Under the pieces are notes generated by a model, which was not told the DNA's origin, searched no databases, and saw nothing but the letters and a program-made list of their open reading frames with translations. Positions 1 to 5,820 of a stretch of DNA of 13,145 nt are shown in pieces. A program made the translations under genes and the position numbers. The stretch's first letter is position 1. Every line of letters begins with the position of its first letter. The DNA is from an uncultured Corynebacterium sp. (lineage in GTDB: Bacteria; Actinomycetota; Actinomycetes; Mycobacteriales; Mycobacteriaceae). The stretch lies in contig NZ_CALUAK010000071.1 in the NCBI RefSeq assembly GCF_943914015.1, positions 1 to 13,145 on the forward strand, given 5' to 3'.

Positions 1-533
1 CAGGTTCTGATCAGCAGCCTGCAACCTCCTTCTCCCAGACCACCCCGACGGCGCAGTATTCCCCGTGGACACCGGAGGCTCCCGCAGGAACCGCCGCAGC
101 CGGAGGCGGCTACCCAGCATCTTCCCCATACCCCCAGCAGCAGCCACTGACAGGACAGGCACCTGCCCCCCAGAATCCTGTCTGGACAGGGGAGAGCAGC
201 AGCACCGGTGAACACAAGGGGTTCTTTGCCGCGCTTTTCGACTTCTCCTTCTCCCACTTCATCACGCTGAAGTTTGCCAAGTTGATCTACATTCTTGCGG
301 TCGCGCTCAACGCCGTGTTTATGTTCTTCGTGGTGATCGGCGCTTTGACCTTTGTCTTTGATGATTACTACGGATTCTTCTCTGGCCTGCTCATCTTCAT
401 CTTCGCAATCCTCGCAGCGGCTGTCAGCGCCTTGCTCAACGTCATCTTCCTCCGGATTGGTCTCGAGCTCGCAGTGAGCGTCATTCGGCTAGCCCAGAAT
501 TCAACGGATATCAAGAACAAGCTGAATCGCTAA
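1..533 (+). CDS. DUF4282 domain membrane protein, 5' end outside window
   Basis: The frame is open from the first complete codon at position 3 to a TAA at 531-533, giving 176 residues without the true start. The first ~70 visible residues are a low-complexity Gln/Pro/Ala/Gly/Ser-rich segment (for example SSPYPQQQP), typical of a disordered cytoplasmic N-terminal region. The rest (from KGFFAALFDFSFSHFITLKF) matches the DUF4282 pattern: an amphipathic lead-in, then two long hydrophobic segments (about LIYILAVALNAVFMFFVVIG and SGLLIFIFAILAAAVSALLNVIF) separated by a short acidic/aromatic loop, and a C-terminal helix (ELAVSVIRLAQNSTDIKNKL). It is therefore probably a small inner-membrane protein with two membrane passes. 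The TTG at 282 is internal and should not be taken as the start, because the domain begins before it. Function unknown. It ends 12 bp before a strong hairpin terminator. Confidence 0.85.
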   Translation, partial: GSDQQPATSFSQTTPTAQYSPWTPEAPAGTAAAGGGYPASSPYPQQQPLTGQAPAPQNPVWTGESSSTGEHKGFFAALFDFSFSHFITLKFAKLIYILAVALNAVFMFFVVIGALTFVFDDYYGFFSGLLIFIFAILAAAVSALLNVIFLRIGLELAVSVIRLAQNSTDIKNKLNR

Positions 534-542
534 AACCGCAAA

Positions 543-585
543 CAAAAAGGGCGGCATCCGCGTGATGCGGATGTCGCCCTTTGCC
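543..585. terminator. Bidirectional terminator between DUF4282 gene and sigA
   Basis: A 16-bp stem (546-561 with 567-582, one G-T wobble, 5-nt loop) starts with AAAGGGCG and ends with CGCCCTTT. An A run on the left becomes a U tract for the leftward transcript, and the right arm ends in TTT for the rightward one. It lies between two converging stop codons (533 and 600), so it can end both transcripts. Confidence 0.85.
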
Positions 586-599
586 GTCTAGGGGTGCTC

Positions 600-2357
600 C
601 TACTCCAGGTAGTCTCGAAGCACCTGGGAACGCGACGGGTGGCGCAGCTTCGACATCGTCTTGGACTCAATCTGGCGAATACGCTCACGGGTCACGCCGT
701 ACACCTGGCCAATCTCGTCCAGCGTGCGAGGCATGCCGTCGGTGAGGCCAAAGCGGAGCTTGACCACGCCAGCCTCACGCTCGGAAAGAGTCTTCAGCAC
801 ATCCTGTAGCTGATCTTGCAGCAGCGTGAACGACACGGCGTCAACTGCGACAACGGCCTCAGAGTCCTCGATGAAATCACCCAGCTGGCTGTCGCCCTCA
901 TCGCCGATGGTCTGATCCAGAGAAATCGGCTCACGAGCGTACTGCTGGATTTCCAGAACCTTCTCCTCGGTGATGTCCATTTCCTTGGCCAGTTCCTGCG
1001 GGGTGGGTTCACGGCCCAGATCCTGCAGCAGCTCGCGCTGAATACGGCCGAGCTTGTTAATGACCTCAACCATGTGGACAGGAATGCGAATCGTGCGCGC
1101 CTGGTCGGCCATCGCACGGGTAATCGCCTGGCGGATCCACCACGTGGCATACGTGGAGAACTTGTAACCCTTGGTGTAGTCAAACTTCTCCACCGCGCGG
1201 ATAAGGCCGAGGTTACCTTCCTGGATGAGATCCAAAAACGCCATTCCGCGGCCGGTGTAGCGCTTGGCTAGTGACACCACGAGACGAAGGTTGGCCTCCA
1301 ACAGGTGGTTCTTTGCCTTGCGTCCATCGCGGGCAACAGTGCGCAGATCGCGCTTTTGCGAGTTAGCCGGTTTTTCGTGGGATTCGAGCCACTCCGGGTC
1401 CTTGAACTGACCAAGCAGGTGGGTAGCGTACAGGCCGGCCTCAATGCGCTTGGCGAGCGAGACCTCTTGCTCTGCATTCAGCAGGGCAACCTTACCGATC
1501 TGCTTGAGGTAGGCACGGACGGAGTCCGCAGAGGCGGTGAGCTCCGCGTCCTTGCGCGCCTGGCGGAGCGCGGCGGATTCTTCCTCGTCCCAGACCGAGT
1601 GCTCTTCTTCTTCTTCCTCTTCGTCGTCTACATCGGCATCGGCACCGGAATCGAGTGGATGGGCCTCGTCGTCGGTGTCTTCCTCGAGATCCTCCGACTC
1701 GGTATCGTCAGCGGCCTTCGTATTCTCATCCTCGTCCGCCTTCTTGGAGGAGCGACGGGTGGTCTTCTTTGCCGTTTTCTTAGCCGACTTTTTGGCGGTC
1801 TTCCTTGCCTTCTTTTTGGCCGACTTCTTGGTTGCCTTGGGCGTATCTTCCGATTCGCCAGCATCAGCATCTGCAGAATCAGCAGACTTCGCCGTGGTGG
1901 AAGCCTTGGATGCTGCCTTGCGTGCGGTCTTTCGCGCAGTTTTCTTCGCGGTCTTTTTCGCCGTCTTCTTGGCAGCCTTTTTGGCGGTCTTCTTTGCAGG
2001 GGCGGTCGTTGCCTCGTCCTCTGCGTCGGGCGTGTCAGCAGATGTGGCTGCAGTAGAGGAAGCAGCCTTCGCTGCTTTGCGCGGTGCAGTCTTGCGTGCC
2101 GTCTTTTTCGCCGTCTTCTTGGCGGGGGTAGAAGCGGATGTTGCATCATCCGTTGTGGTTGCCTCGTCGGCCGCGGCAGTCGTCGCCTTGGCTGTACGGG
2201 CGGTGCGGGTGGCCTTGCGCGGGGCGGCCTTCTTGGCCGTCTTCTTCGCGGTGCGTGCCACCTTCTTAGCCGTCTTCTTCGCAGGGGCGGATGAAGTCAC
2301 GGAGTTATCCTCCTGAGACTCATTCTGGGTATTATCCGAAGATTCAGTGGCTGTCAC
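600..2357 (-). CDS. sigA: RNA polymerase primary (housekeeping) sigma factor SigA
   Basis: 585 residues. The C-terminal half is a canonical group 1 sigma-70: region 1.2 at about 276-310, core-binding and -10-recognition region 2 at about 347-431 (LLEANLRLVVSLAKRY, DLIQEGNLGLIRAVEKFDY, then FSTYATWWIRQAITRA), region 3 at about 432-510, and the -35-recognition helix-turn-helix of region 4 at about 545-572 (TLDEIGQVYGVTRERIRQIE). The first ~262 residues are unusual: about 180 residues of Lys/Ala/Thr-rich repeats (AKKTAKK and variants), then an Asp/Glu-rich stretch at about 208-262. From memory the family is about 500-530 residues in C. glutamicum and M. tuberculosis, so this tail is long. The start is GTG at 2357, with a GAAAGGG-like Shine-Dalgarno a few bases upstream. 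The gene follows ppgK on the same strand after a 330-bp gap that contains its likely promoter region. Confidence 0.97.
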   Translation of the reverse strand: MTATESSDNTQNESQEDNSVTSSAPAKKTAKKVARTAKKTAKKAAPRKATRTARTAKATTAAADEATTTDDATSASTPAKKTAKKTARKTAPRKAAKAASSTAATSADTPDAEDEATTAPAKKTAKKAAKKTAKKTAKKTARKTARKAASKASTTAKSADSADADAGESEDTPKATKKSAKKKARKTAKKSAKKTAKKTTRRSSKKADEDENTKAADDTESEDLEEDTDDEAHPLDSGADADVDDEEEEEEEHSVWDEEESAALRQARKDAELTASADSVRAYLKQIGKVALLNAEQEVSLAKRIEAGLYATHLLGQFKDPEWLESHEKPANSQKRDLRTVARDGRKAKNHLLEANLRLVVSLAKRYTGRGMAFLDLIQEGNLGLIRAVEKFDYTKGYKFSTYATWWIRQAITRAMADQARTIRIPVHMVEVINKLGRIQRELLQDLGREPTPQELAKEMDITEEKVLEIQQYAREPISLDQTIGDEGDSQLGDFIEDSEAVVAVDAVSFTLLQDQLQDVLKTLSEREAGVVKLRFGLTDGMPRTLDEIGQVYGVTRERIRQIESKTMSKLRHPSRSQVLRDYLE

Positions 2358-2408
2358 GTACGCCCTTTCGCTTCAACTACAACATCGAGTCTGTCACCGG
2401 TCAAGTCA

Positions 2409-2441
2409 GTGAAAACTATTCACCACAAAAACAGTGACTGT
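2409..2441. repeat. Two small palindromes in the sigA leader
   Basis: GTGAA-N5-TTCAC (2409-2423) and the perfect odd palindrome ACAGTGACTGT (2431-2441) lie between the putative sigA promoter and the start codon. They could be protein-binding sites or chance. No known motif is recognised. Confidence 0.25.
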
Positions 2442-2512
2442 CTACGGCACTACATAGTAGTTCGGGTGCTTGCCGAGCAAGAACTTACCCCGCCGTCGAC
2501 GATCGACCACCC

Positions 2513-2518
2513 AGTATA
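2513..2518 (-). promoter_or_regulatory. Candidate -10 element for sigA
   Basis: On the minus strand the hexamer TATACT (2518 to 2513) fits the corynebacterial TANANT -10 pattern. No clear -35 hexamer is visible at the usual spacing, as expected for an activator-dependent or weakly -35-dependent promoter. Transcription would start near 2506, leaving a leader of about 150 nt. Confidence 0.35.
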
Positions 2519-2561
2519 GGTCAACTTTTGTAAATGTGTGCTTTCTCCTCCCCCTACCTTG

Positions 2562-2577
2562 TGTGAATTTACTCACA
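2562..2577. promoter_or_regulatory. GlxR (CRP-family) binding site
   Basis: TGTGAATTTACTCACA is seen directly: both TGTGA/TCACA half-sites are intact with the correct 6-bp spacer. This matches the published corynebacterial GlxR consensus TGTGA-NNTANN-TCACA except for one spacer base. Its centre is about 63 bp upstream of the start expected from the 2513-2518 hexamer on the minus strand, the geometry of a class I CRP activator site for sigA. A rightward promoter could also use it. Confidence 0.7.
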
Positions 2578-2661
2578 ATGGTCTGTTATCTTTCGCCGTG
2601 AGTGTGTATATGGCGCTAGGGGAGGAGGAAAAGTAACAGTGCCTGTCTGGGTGGATAACCT

Positions 2662-2682
2662 GGCGCAACTTCGGCGCAACTT
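2662..2682. repeat. 10-bp direct repeat just after ppgK stop
   Basis: GGCGCAACTT occurs at 2662-2671 and 2673-2682, an 11-bp period (one helical turn), directly downstream of the ppgK stop. No terminator hairpin is visible behind ppgK, so some transcription may continue into sigA. Confidence 0.3.
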
Positions 2683-2690
2683 TTATGCGT

Positions 2691-3443
2691 CTAAGGGCGG
2701 AGTTTGCGTTCCGCAGCAAGCGCAGCACCAATGATGCCCGCCTTGTTGCGCAGCTTTGCGGGAACAACGGGAGTTTCACACGTGAGGTAGGGGACCCATT
2801 TATCCGCCTTCCTGGAGATCCCGCCACCGACGATAAACAGCGACGGCCAGAAAAGCTGCTCGTATTCGGTCAAAACCTTGGATACGCGCTTGGCCCACTT
2901 CTTATACGAGAGATCCTTCTTCTCTTTAACAGCGCTGGATGCGTACTTCTCCGCTTCGTGACCGTCGACGGTGAGGTGCCCGAGTTCCGTATTGGGGTAC
3001 AACGTGCCGTCGATAAGCAAAGCAGTGCCAATCCCCGTACCCAGGGTGACGAGGATGACGGGGCCTTCTTTGGCTTCGGGAACGCCGTAGGTGACTTCAG
3101 CGAGCCCTGCCGCATCGGCATCGTTGAGAACGTAGACATCCTCCGTGCCGAGGGCCGTGGAGAAGAGGGCGTGCGCGTCCGTATTCACCCACGACTTGTC
3201 GATGTTTGCGGCCATAAGAGCGGTCTGATTTTTCACCGCCGACGGAATGGTAATTCCCACAGGGCCGTCCCACTCAGCCTGGTTCACAATCTCCTTCACT
3301 GTGTCTGCGACAGCTTCGGGAGTAGCTGGTTGCGGAGTAAGAATCTTGATGCGGTCGCCGATGAAGTCTCCCTTGTCCAGGTCAACTACGGCCCCCTTGA
3401 TTCCGGAGCCGCCAACGTCGATGCCAAATCCGATACGCGTCAT
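2691..3443 (-). CDS. ppgK: Polyphosphate glucokinase (ROK family)
   Basis: 250 residues. It phosphorylates glucose to glucose-6-phosphate using inorganic polyphosphate (and usually ATP) in the cytoplasm. Visible motifs are the N-terminal phosphate-binding loop GFGIDVGGSGIKGAVVD (5-21), NDADAAG (107-113) with the catalytic Asp at about 108, VTLGTGIGTAL (132-142), ELGHLTVDG (153-161), FIVGGGISRK (203-212), and the C-terminal AGIIGAALAA. Length and sequence agree with corynebacterial PpgK. I chose the ATG at 3443: the protein then begins MTRIGFGIDVGG, close to the C. glutamicum start as I recall it, and AGGATGG lies upstream at Shine-Dalgarno distance. An in-frame ATG at 3452 would add three residues but has poor spacing. 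The order ppgK-sigA, with suhB divergent, is conserved in relatives. Confidence 0.93.
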   Translation of the reverse strand: MTRIGFGIDVGGSGIKGAVVDLDKGDFIGDRIKILTPQPATPEAVADTVKEIVNQAEWDGPVGITIPSAVKNQTALMAANIDKSWVNTDAHALFSTALGTEDVYVLNDADAAGLAEVTYGVPEAKEGPVILVTLGTGIGTALLIDGTLYPNTELGHLTVDGHEAEKYASSAVKEKKDLSYKKWAKRVSKVLTEYEQLFWPSLFIVGGGISRKADKWVPYLTCETPVVPAKLRNKAGIIGAALAAERKLRP

Positions 3444-3482
3444 GCCCACCATCCTAACCGGTCGCCACAGACGGCACAGGGG

Positions 3483-3488
3483 AATCTA
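3483..3488 (-). promoter_or_regulatory. Candidate -10 element for ppgK
   Basis: On the minus strand TAGATT (3488 to 3483) fits TANANT, preceded by GGAA. It lies about 40 bp upstream of the ppgK ATG, giving a leader of about 33 nt. A CAATCT 17 bp upstream is a weak -35. Confidence 0.35.
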
Positions 3489-3698
3489 TTCCTTATGTGG
3501 AAGCAAGATTGAAAAGAACAGTAAGCACGGGAACGGGGTGAGGTGTGCGGGAACGGCCCTGCCGGCTGTTCGCGGTTAGTCTTGGTGTGTGGGTAACCAC
3601 CCTTTTGTCGCCGGCGTAAGGCACCTGCTTAGAGGTAGATCCACAATCGGCTTGACGTTGGTGGCAAGTGCGAACAAGTGTAAAAGGAGAAACAGACG

Positions 3699-4592
3699 AT
3701 GAACGAAAATGGTGGGGTAACAACATCCGGGGACACGGGGGCAACGCCTGCGAAGCTGCGGGATATTGCAGTCGTCGTGGCGCTCAAAGCCGCGGCGCTC
3801 ATCCGGAAGGAACGCGCGGCGATTGGGGACTTAGAGAACGTAACAACGACGAAGAGTTCAACCGTGGATCCTGTGACAGAGGTGGACAAGCATTCTGAAC
3901 AGCTCATTACCTCCACCATTGCAGCGCTGCGCCCCGGTGATGGGTTCTTGGGAGAGGAAGGCACACAGTCGGGGTCGAAGACCGGTATCACGTGGGTCAT
4001 TGACCCAATTGACGGAACGGTCAACTTCATTTACGGGATTCCGCAGTATGCGGTGTCAATTGCTGCAGCCGTGGACGGTGAGATTGTGGCCGGCGCGGTC
4101 ATCAACGTGGTCACAGGAGAGTTGTACCGCGCAGCACGCGGAGAAGGGGCGCAGAAGGCTTACACGTCGCTGGATGTTGACGTGGAGCATGTCGAATTCC
4201 TTCCCATTAGCGCCTCCGACGTAGAATCGATTGGCCAGAGCTTGCTGGCTACGGGGTTTGCCTACCTAGCTTCACGGCGTGCAAAGCAAGCGGAGATACT
4301 TACCCACCTGCTTCCCACTGTTCGTGATATTCGCCGTATGGGGTCGGCAGCTCTCGATCTGTGTGCACTGGCTGAGGGGCGTGTGGACTGCTATTTTGAG
4401 CACGGTATTCACCCGTGGGATTATGCCGCAGGCCAGATTGTTGCGGAAGAAGCGGGTGCTCCCATGCATTCCCCAGGTATCGATGTTCCGGGCAGTCAGG
4501 GGCACCCTGTGTGGGGCTCAGCACCCGGAATCGAGCAGGATTTCCGTGAACTTCTGGCATCCGCGCGCGCCCTAGATCCCATCCCGGATTAA
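3699..4592 (+). CDS. suhB: Inositol monophosphatase family protein
   Basis: 297 residues of the Mg2+/Li+-sensitive phosphatase superfamily, which hydrolyses myo-inositol-1-phosphate or related phosphoesters in the cytoplasm. In actinobacteria this supports inositol for phosphatidylinositol and mycothiol. Metal-site motifs are complete: DPVTEVDKHSE (57-67), GEE with the metal Glu at 86, WVIDPIDGTVNF (99-110) with Asp 102 and Asp 105, and HPWDYAAGQIVAEEAGA (238-254) with Asp 241. The ATG is preceded by AAAAGGAGA about 9 nt upstream. It sits divergently beside ppgK, as SuhB (Rv2701c) does in M. tuberculosis, which supports the symbol. Substrate choice within the family (IMPase versus CysQ or histidinol phosphatase) cannot be read from sequence alone. 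Confidence 0.93.
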   Translation: MNENGGVTTSGDTGATPAKLRDIAVVVALKAAALIRKERAAIGDLENVTTTKSSTVDPVTEVDKHSEQLITSTIAALRPGDGFLGEEGTQSGSKTGITWVIDPIDGTVNFIYGIPQYAVSIAAAVDGEIVAGAVINVVTGELYRAARGEGAQKAYTSLDVDVEHVEFLPISASDVESIGQSLLATGFAYLASRRAKQAEILTHLLPTVRDIRRMGSAALDLCALAEGRVDCYFEHGIHPWDYAAGQIVAEEAGAPMHSPGIDVPGSQGHPVWGSAPGIEQDFRELLASARALDPIPD

Positions 4593-4659
4593 CTCCAACA
4601 ACAGGGGGCGGAAAGTAATCAAACTGACTTGGTTCGGTGTGGCACGCTTTAGAAAAGGC

Positions 4660-4689
4660 CTGTAGGCACTGAAGGCGCTGTAGGCACTG
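4660..4689. repeat. 12-bp direct repeat downstream of suhB
   Basis: CTGTAGGCACTG occurs at 4660-4671 and again at 4678-4689 (18-bp period). A partial third copy, CTGTAGACA, follows at 4688. It lies immediately before the hairpin at 4694-4733. Confidence 0.5.
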
Positions 4690-4693
4690 TAGA

Positions 4694-4733
4694 CACGGTG
4701 CCAACAGAATGCGGGCATGCCTGTTGGCACGTG
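4694..4733. terminator. Hairpin, probable suhB terminator without U tract
   Basis: Perfect 10-bp arms GTGCCAACAG (4698-4707) and CTGTTGGCAC (4721-4730), 13-nt loop, extended by three more pairs (CAC/GTG) across a one-base bulge. No T run follows. It is the only strong stem within 150 bp after suhB, so a U-less terminator or a processing/stability hairpin is likely. Confidence 0.5.
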
Positions 4734-5125
4734 CGAGACCGTGCGTGCCTGTCCGTCGTGTGTCTGGAGTGGGATTCGGGGATCGCGGAGAATCGAATTG
4801 TATCACCACGCAAAGATCCTCGGGGTGGGGTGTGCGCCGCAACAAAATAGCTCGCGAAAGACATATGGCCAGCTGTCGTTGAAGACCGGAATTCACGGTG
4901 CCCGTGCATGCACGAGCGGGTCTTGCGGATGCCACAAAACGCCGCAAAACACTGCCACGTGCGAAGCTTAAGAAACATCAGGAAAGAATAAGGAATACTC
5001 AGATTATTTCGAGGTGGAATGTTTATGAAAATTACCCCCATGCAACGCTGTGTACTGCAATTTTGTCTAGTGGGGGTGGAAGAAGTGACAACATCTGATA
5101 GGTCGCTCTAGTATGCCGAGAAAGC

Positions 5126-5148
5126 AAGGAACACACATGTGATTCCTT
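5126..5148. promoter_or_regulatory. Nested palindrome upstream of DUF4193 promoter (candidate operator)
   Basis: AAGGAA (5126-5131) and TTCCTT (5143-5148) flank the perfect inner palindrome CACATGTG (5134-5141). It ends 5 bp upstream of the TTGACA -35 at 5154. The position and two-fold symmetry suggest a regulator site. No known consensus is recognised. Confidence 0.35.
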
Positions 5149-5153
5149 ACCAC

Positions 5154-5183
5154 TTGACAAGACCGAGTAATAAGGATTATTCA
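5154..5183 (+). promoter_or_regulatory. Candidate promoter of DUF4193 gene
   Basis: A perfect TTGACA (5154-5159) is followed after 17-18 bp by TTATTC/TATTCA (5177-5183). The predicted start falls at or next to the ATG at 5190, so the mRNA may be leaderless. The -10 match is weak. Confidence 0.45.
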
Positions 5184-5189
5184 ACTTAC

Positions 5190-5483
5190 ATGGCTACTGA
5201 TTACGATGCACCGCGTCGTCTCGCAGACGATGATCTGGACGCCGATTCCCTCGAAGGTCTCCGCTCGCAGGAAAAGCAGGGCGATGAGATGGATGACAAC
5301 GGTGACGAAGTAGAAACCTTTGACATTCCGACCCAGGATGTCACCCGTGAGGAAATCGATGTTGCAGTAGTTCCGAAGCGTAGCGACGAATTCACCTGTG
5401 GCTCCTGCTTCATTGTTCAGAGTCGCAAGCGCCTGTCCCATGAGGAGCCGGACGGCACCCTCATCTGCATGGACTGCGCATAG
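5190..5483 (+). CDS. DUF4193 family protein, C-terminal zinc ribbon
   Basis: 97 residues, resembling Rv2699c of M. tuberculosis. It begins MATDYDAPRR, the family's signature N-terminus, has a very acidic middle (about 12-58), and ends in a treble-cleft/zinc-ribbon-like pair CGSC (70-73) and CMDC (93-96) that should bind one zinc ion. Function is unknown. Acidic plus zinc-ribbon architecture resembles the RbpA and DksA types of small RNA-polymerase-associated proteins, but that is only an analogy. I chose ATG 5190 because the conserved family start lies there. An in-frame GTG at 5139 has a good AAGGA 8 nt upstream and would add 17 unconserved residues. The location between suhB and DUF3093/dut is the conserved one. 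Confidence 0.88.
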   Translation: MATDYDAPRRLADDDLDADSLEGLRSQEKQGDEMDDNGDEVETFDIPTQDVTREEIDVAVVPKRSDEFTCGSCFIVQSRKRLSHEEPDGTLICMDCA

Positions 5484-5589
5484 ACTCTACGTTCCCGTTC
5501 TGATTTGCCCTCTGCGTGGTAGGCACCCTTCATATCTGTGGAGGAAACTTCCCTGCGGAGTGTGACAGAAAATAGTTCTTATGACCGGC

Positions 5590-5609
5590 CCGTGCCTGAC
5601 ACGGCACGG
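5590..5609. repeat. Inverted repeat (7-bp stem)
   Basis: CCGTGCC (5590-5596) and GGCACGG (5603-5609) with a 6-nt loop. No T run follows. Confidence 0.6.
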
Positions 5610-5624
5610 ATGCGTCAGCTCTTT

Positions 5625-5646
5625 TGCACGCACCGACGTGCGTGCA
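5625..5646. repeat. Inverted repeat (perfect 9-bp stem, 4-nt loop)
   Basis: TGCACGCAC (5625-5633) and GTGCGTGCA (5638-5646) around CGAC. It is preceded by CTTTT, so on the minus strand the stem would be followed by AAAAG rather than U. It is therefore more likely a structural or binding element than a terminator. Confidence 0.6.
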
Positions 5647-5679
5647 TCCCGCGCTACTCGGATTTCCTAGCGCACACAG

Positions 5680-5713
5680 TAAACCCCTGTCTCTAGTAAG
5701 AGACGGGGGTTTA
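5680..5713 (+). terminator. Terminator of DUF4193 gene
   Basis: 14-bp stem (5680-5693 with 5700-5713, one T-G wobble, 6-nt loop), starting TAAACCCC and ending GGGGTTTA. The GC core with A/T ends and the place about 200 bp after the stop fit an intrinsic terminator. Confidence 0.75.
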
Positions 5714-5757
5714 TCCATTGGCGGTGGGTGTGCCCCTCTACCCCACAGGAAAGACAT

Positions 5758-5804
5758 AAAAATACCCGCTACGGGATACTTCAATGCGTATCCACCGTGC
5801 GGGT
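5758..5804 (-). terminator. Terminator of DUF3093 gene
   Basis: Read leftward, the stem starts at 5804 (ACCCGC with GCGGGT outer pairs, GGATAC with GTATCC inner pairs, two small bulges, 8-nt loop) and is followed by TATTTTTATG, a proper U tract. It begins 17 bp after the DUF3093 stop. Confidence 0.8.
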
Positions 5805-5820
5805 TTGAAAGTTTGTAAGC

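Larger units (their letters stand above)
4593..5189. other. Long gene-poor gap between suhB and DUF4193
   Basis: About 600 bp with no ORF that has both a ribosome-binding site and recognisable protein sequence. The longer open frames (for example minus-strand frames at 4300-4947 and 4649-5041) read as low-conservation translations and partly overlap suhB. It holds a 12-bp direct repeat (4660-4671, 4678-4689), a strong hairpin (4694-4733), the perfect 12-bp palindrome CGTGCATGCACG (4903-4914), a possible small ORF with folded RNA (5011-5111), and the DUF4193 promoter region. In M. tuberculosis this position holds cei (Rv2700) on the opposite strand. I see no trace of it. Confidence 0.6.
5484..5820. 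other. Convergent intergenic region rich in hairpins
   Basis: A 337-bp gap between the converging DUF4193 and DUF3093 genes. No gene is seen. It contains four stem-loops, at 5590-5609, 5625-5646, 5680-5713 and 5764-5804. The last two are the likely terminators. Confidence 0.7.

Noticed and set aside
1305..2316. Long plus-strand open frames (329 and 259 residues) opposite sigA
   Set aside because: They are the complement of the Lys/Ala repeat tail of sigA, translating to Leu/Gly/Arg- or Phe/Ala/Ser-biased low-complexity sequence with no ribosome site.
2650..2658. DnaA-box-like TTATCCACC on the minus strand
   Set aside because: Single copy with one mismatch and no origin features around it.
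4300..4947. 215-residue minus-strand frame overlapping suhB and the following gap
   Set aside because: More than a third lies antisense to clear suhB coding sequence; Arg/Cys/Pro-rich translation and no family resemblance, including none to Cei/LytR_C.
5139..5189. GTG start extending DUF4193 by 17 residues
   Set aside because: Good Shine-Dalgarno, but the family begins at MATDYDAPRR and the promoter-like TTGACA lies within the extension. Kept as an alternative only.
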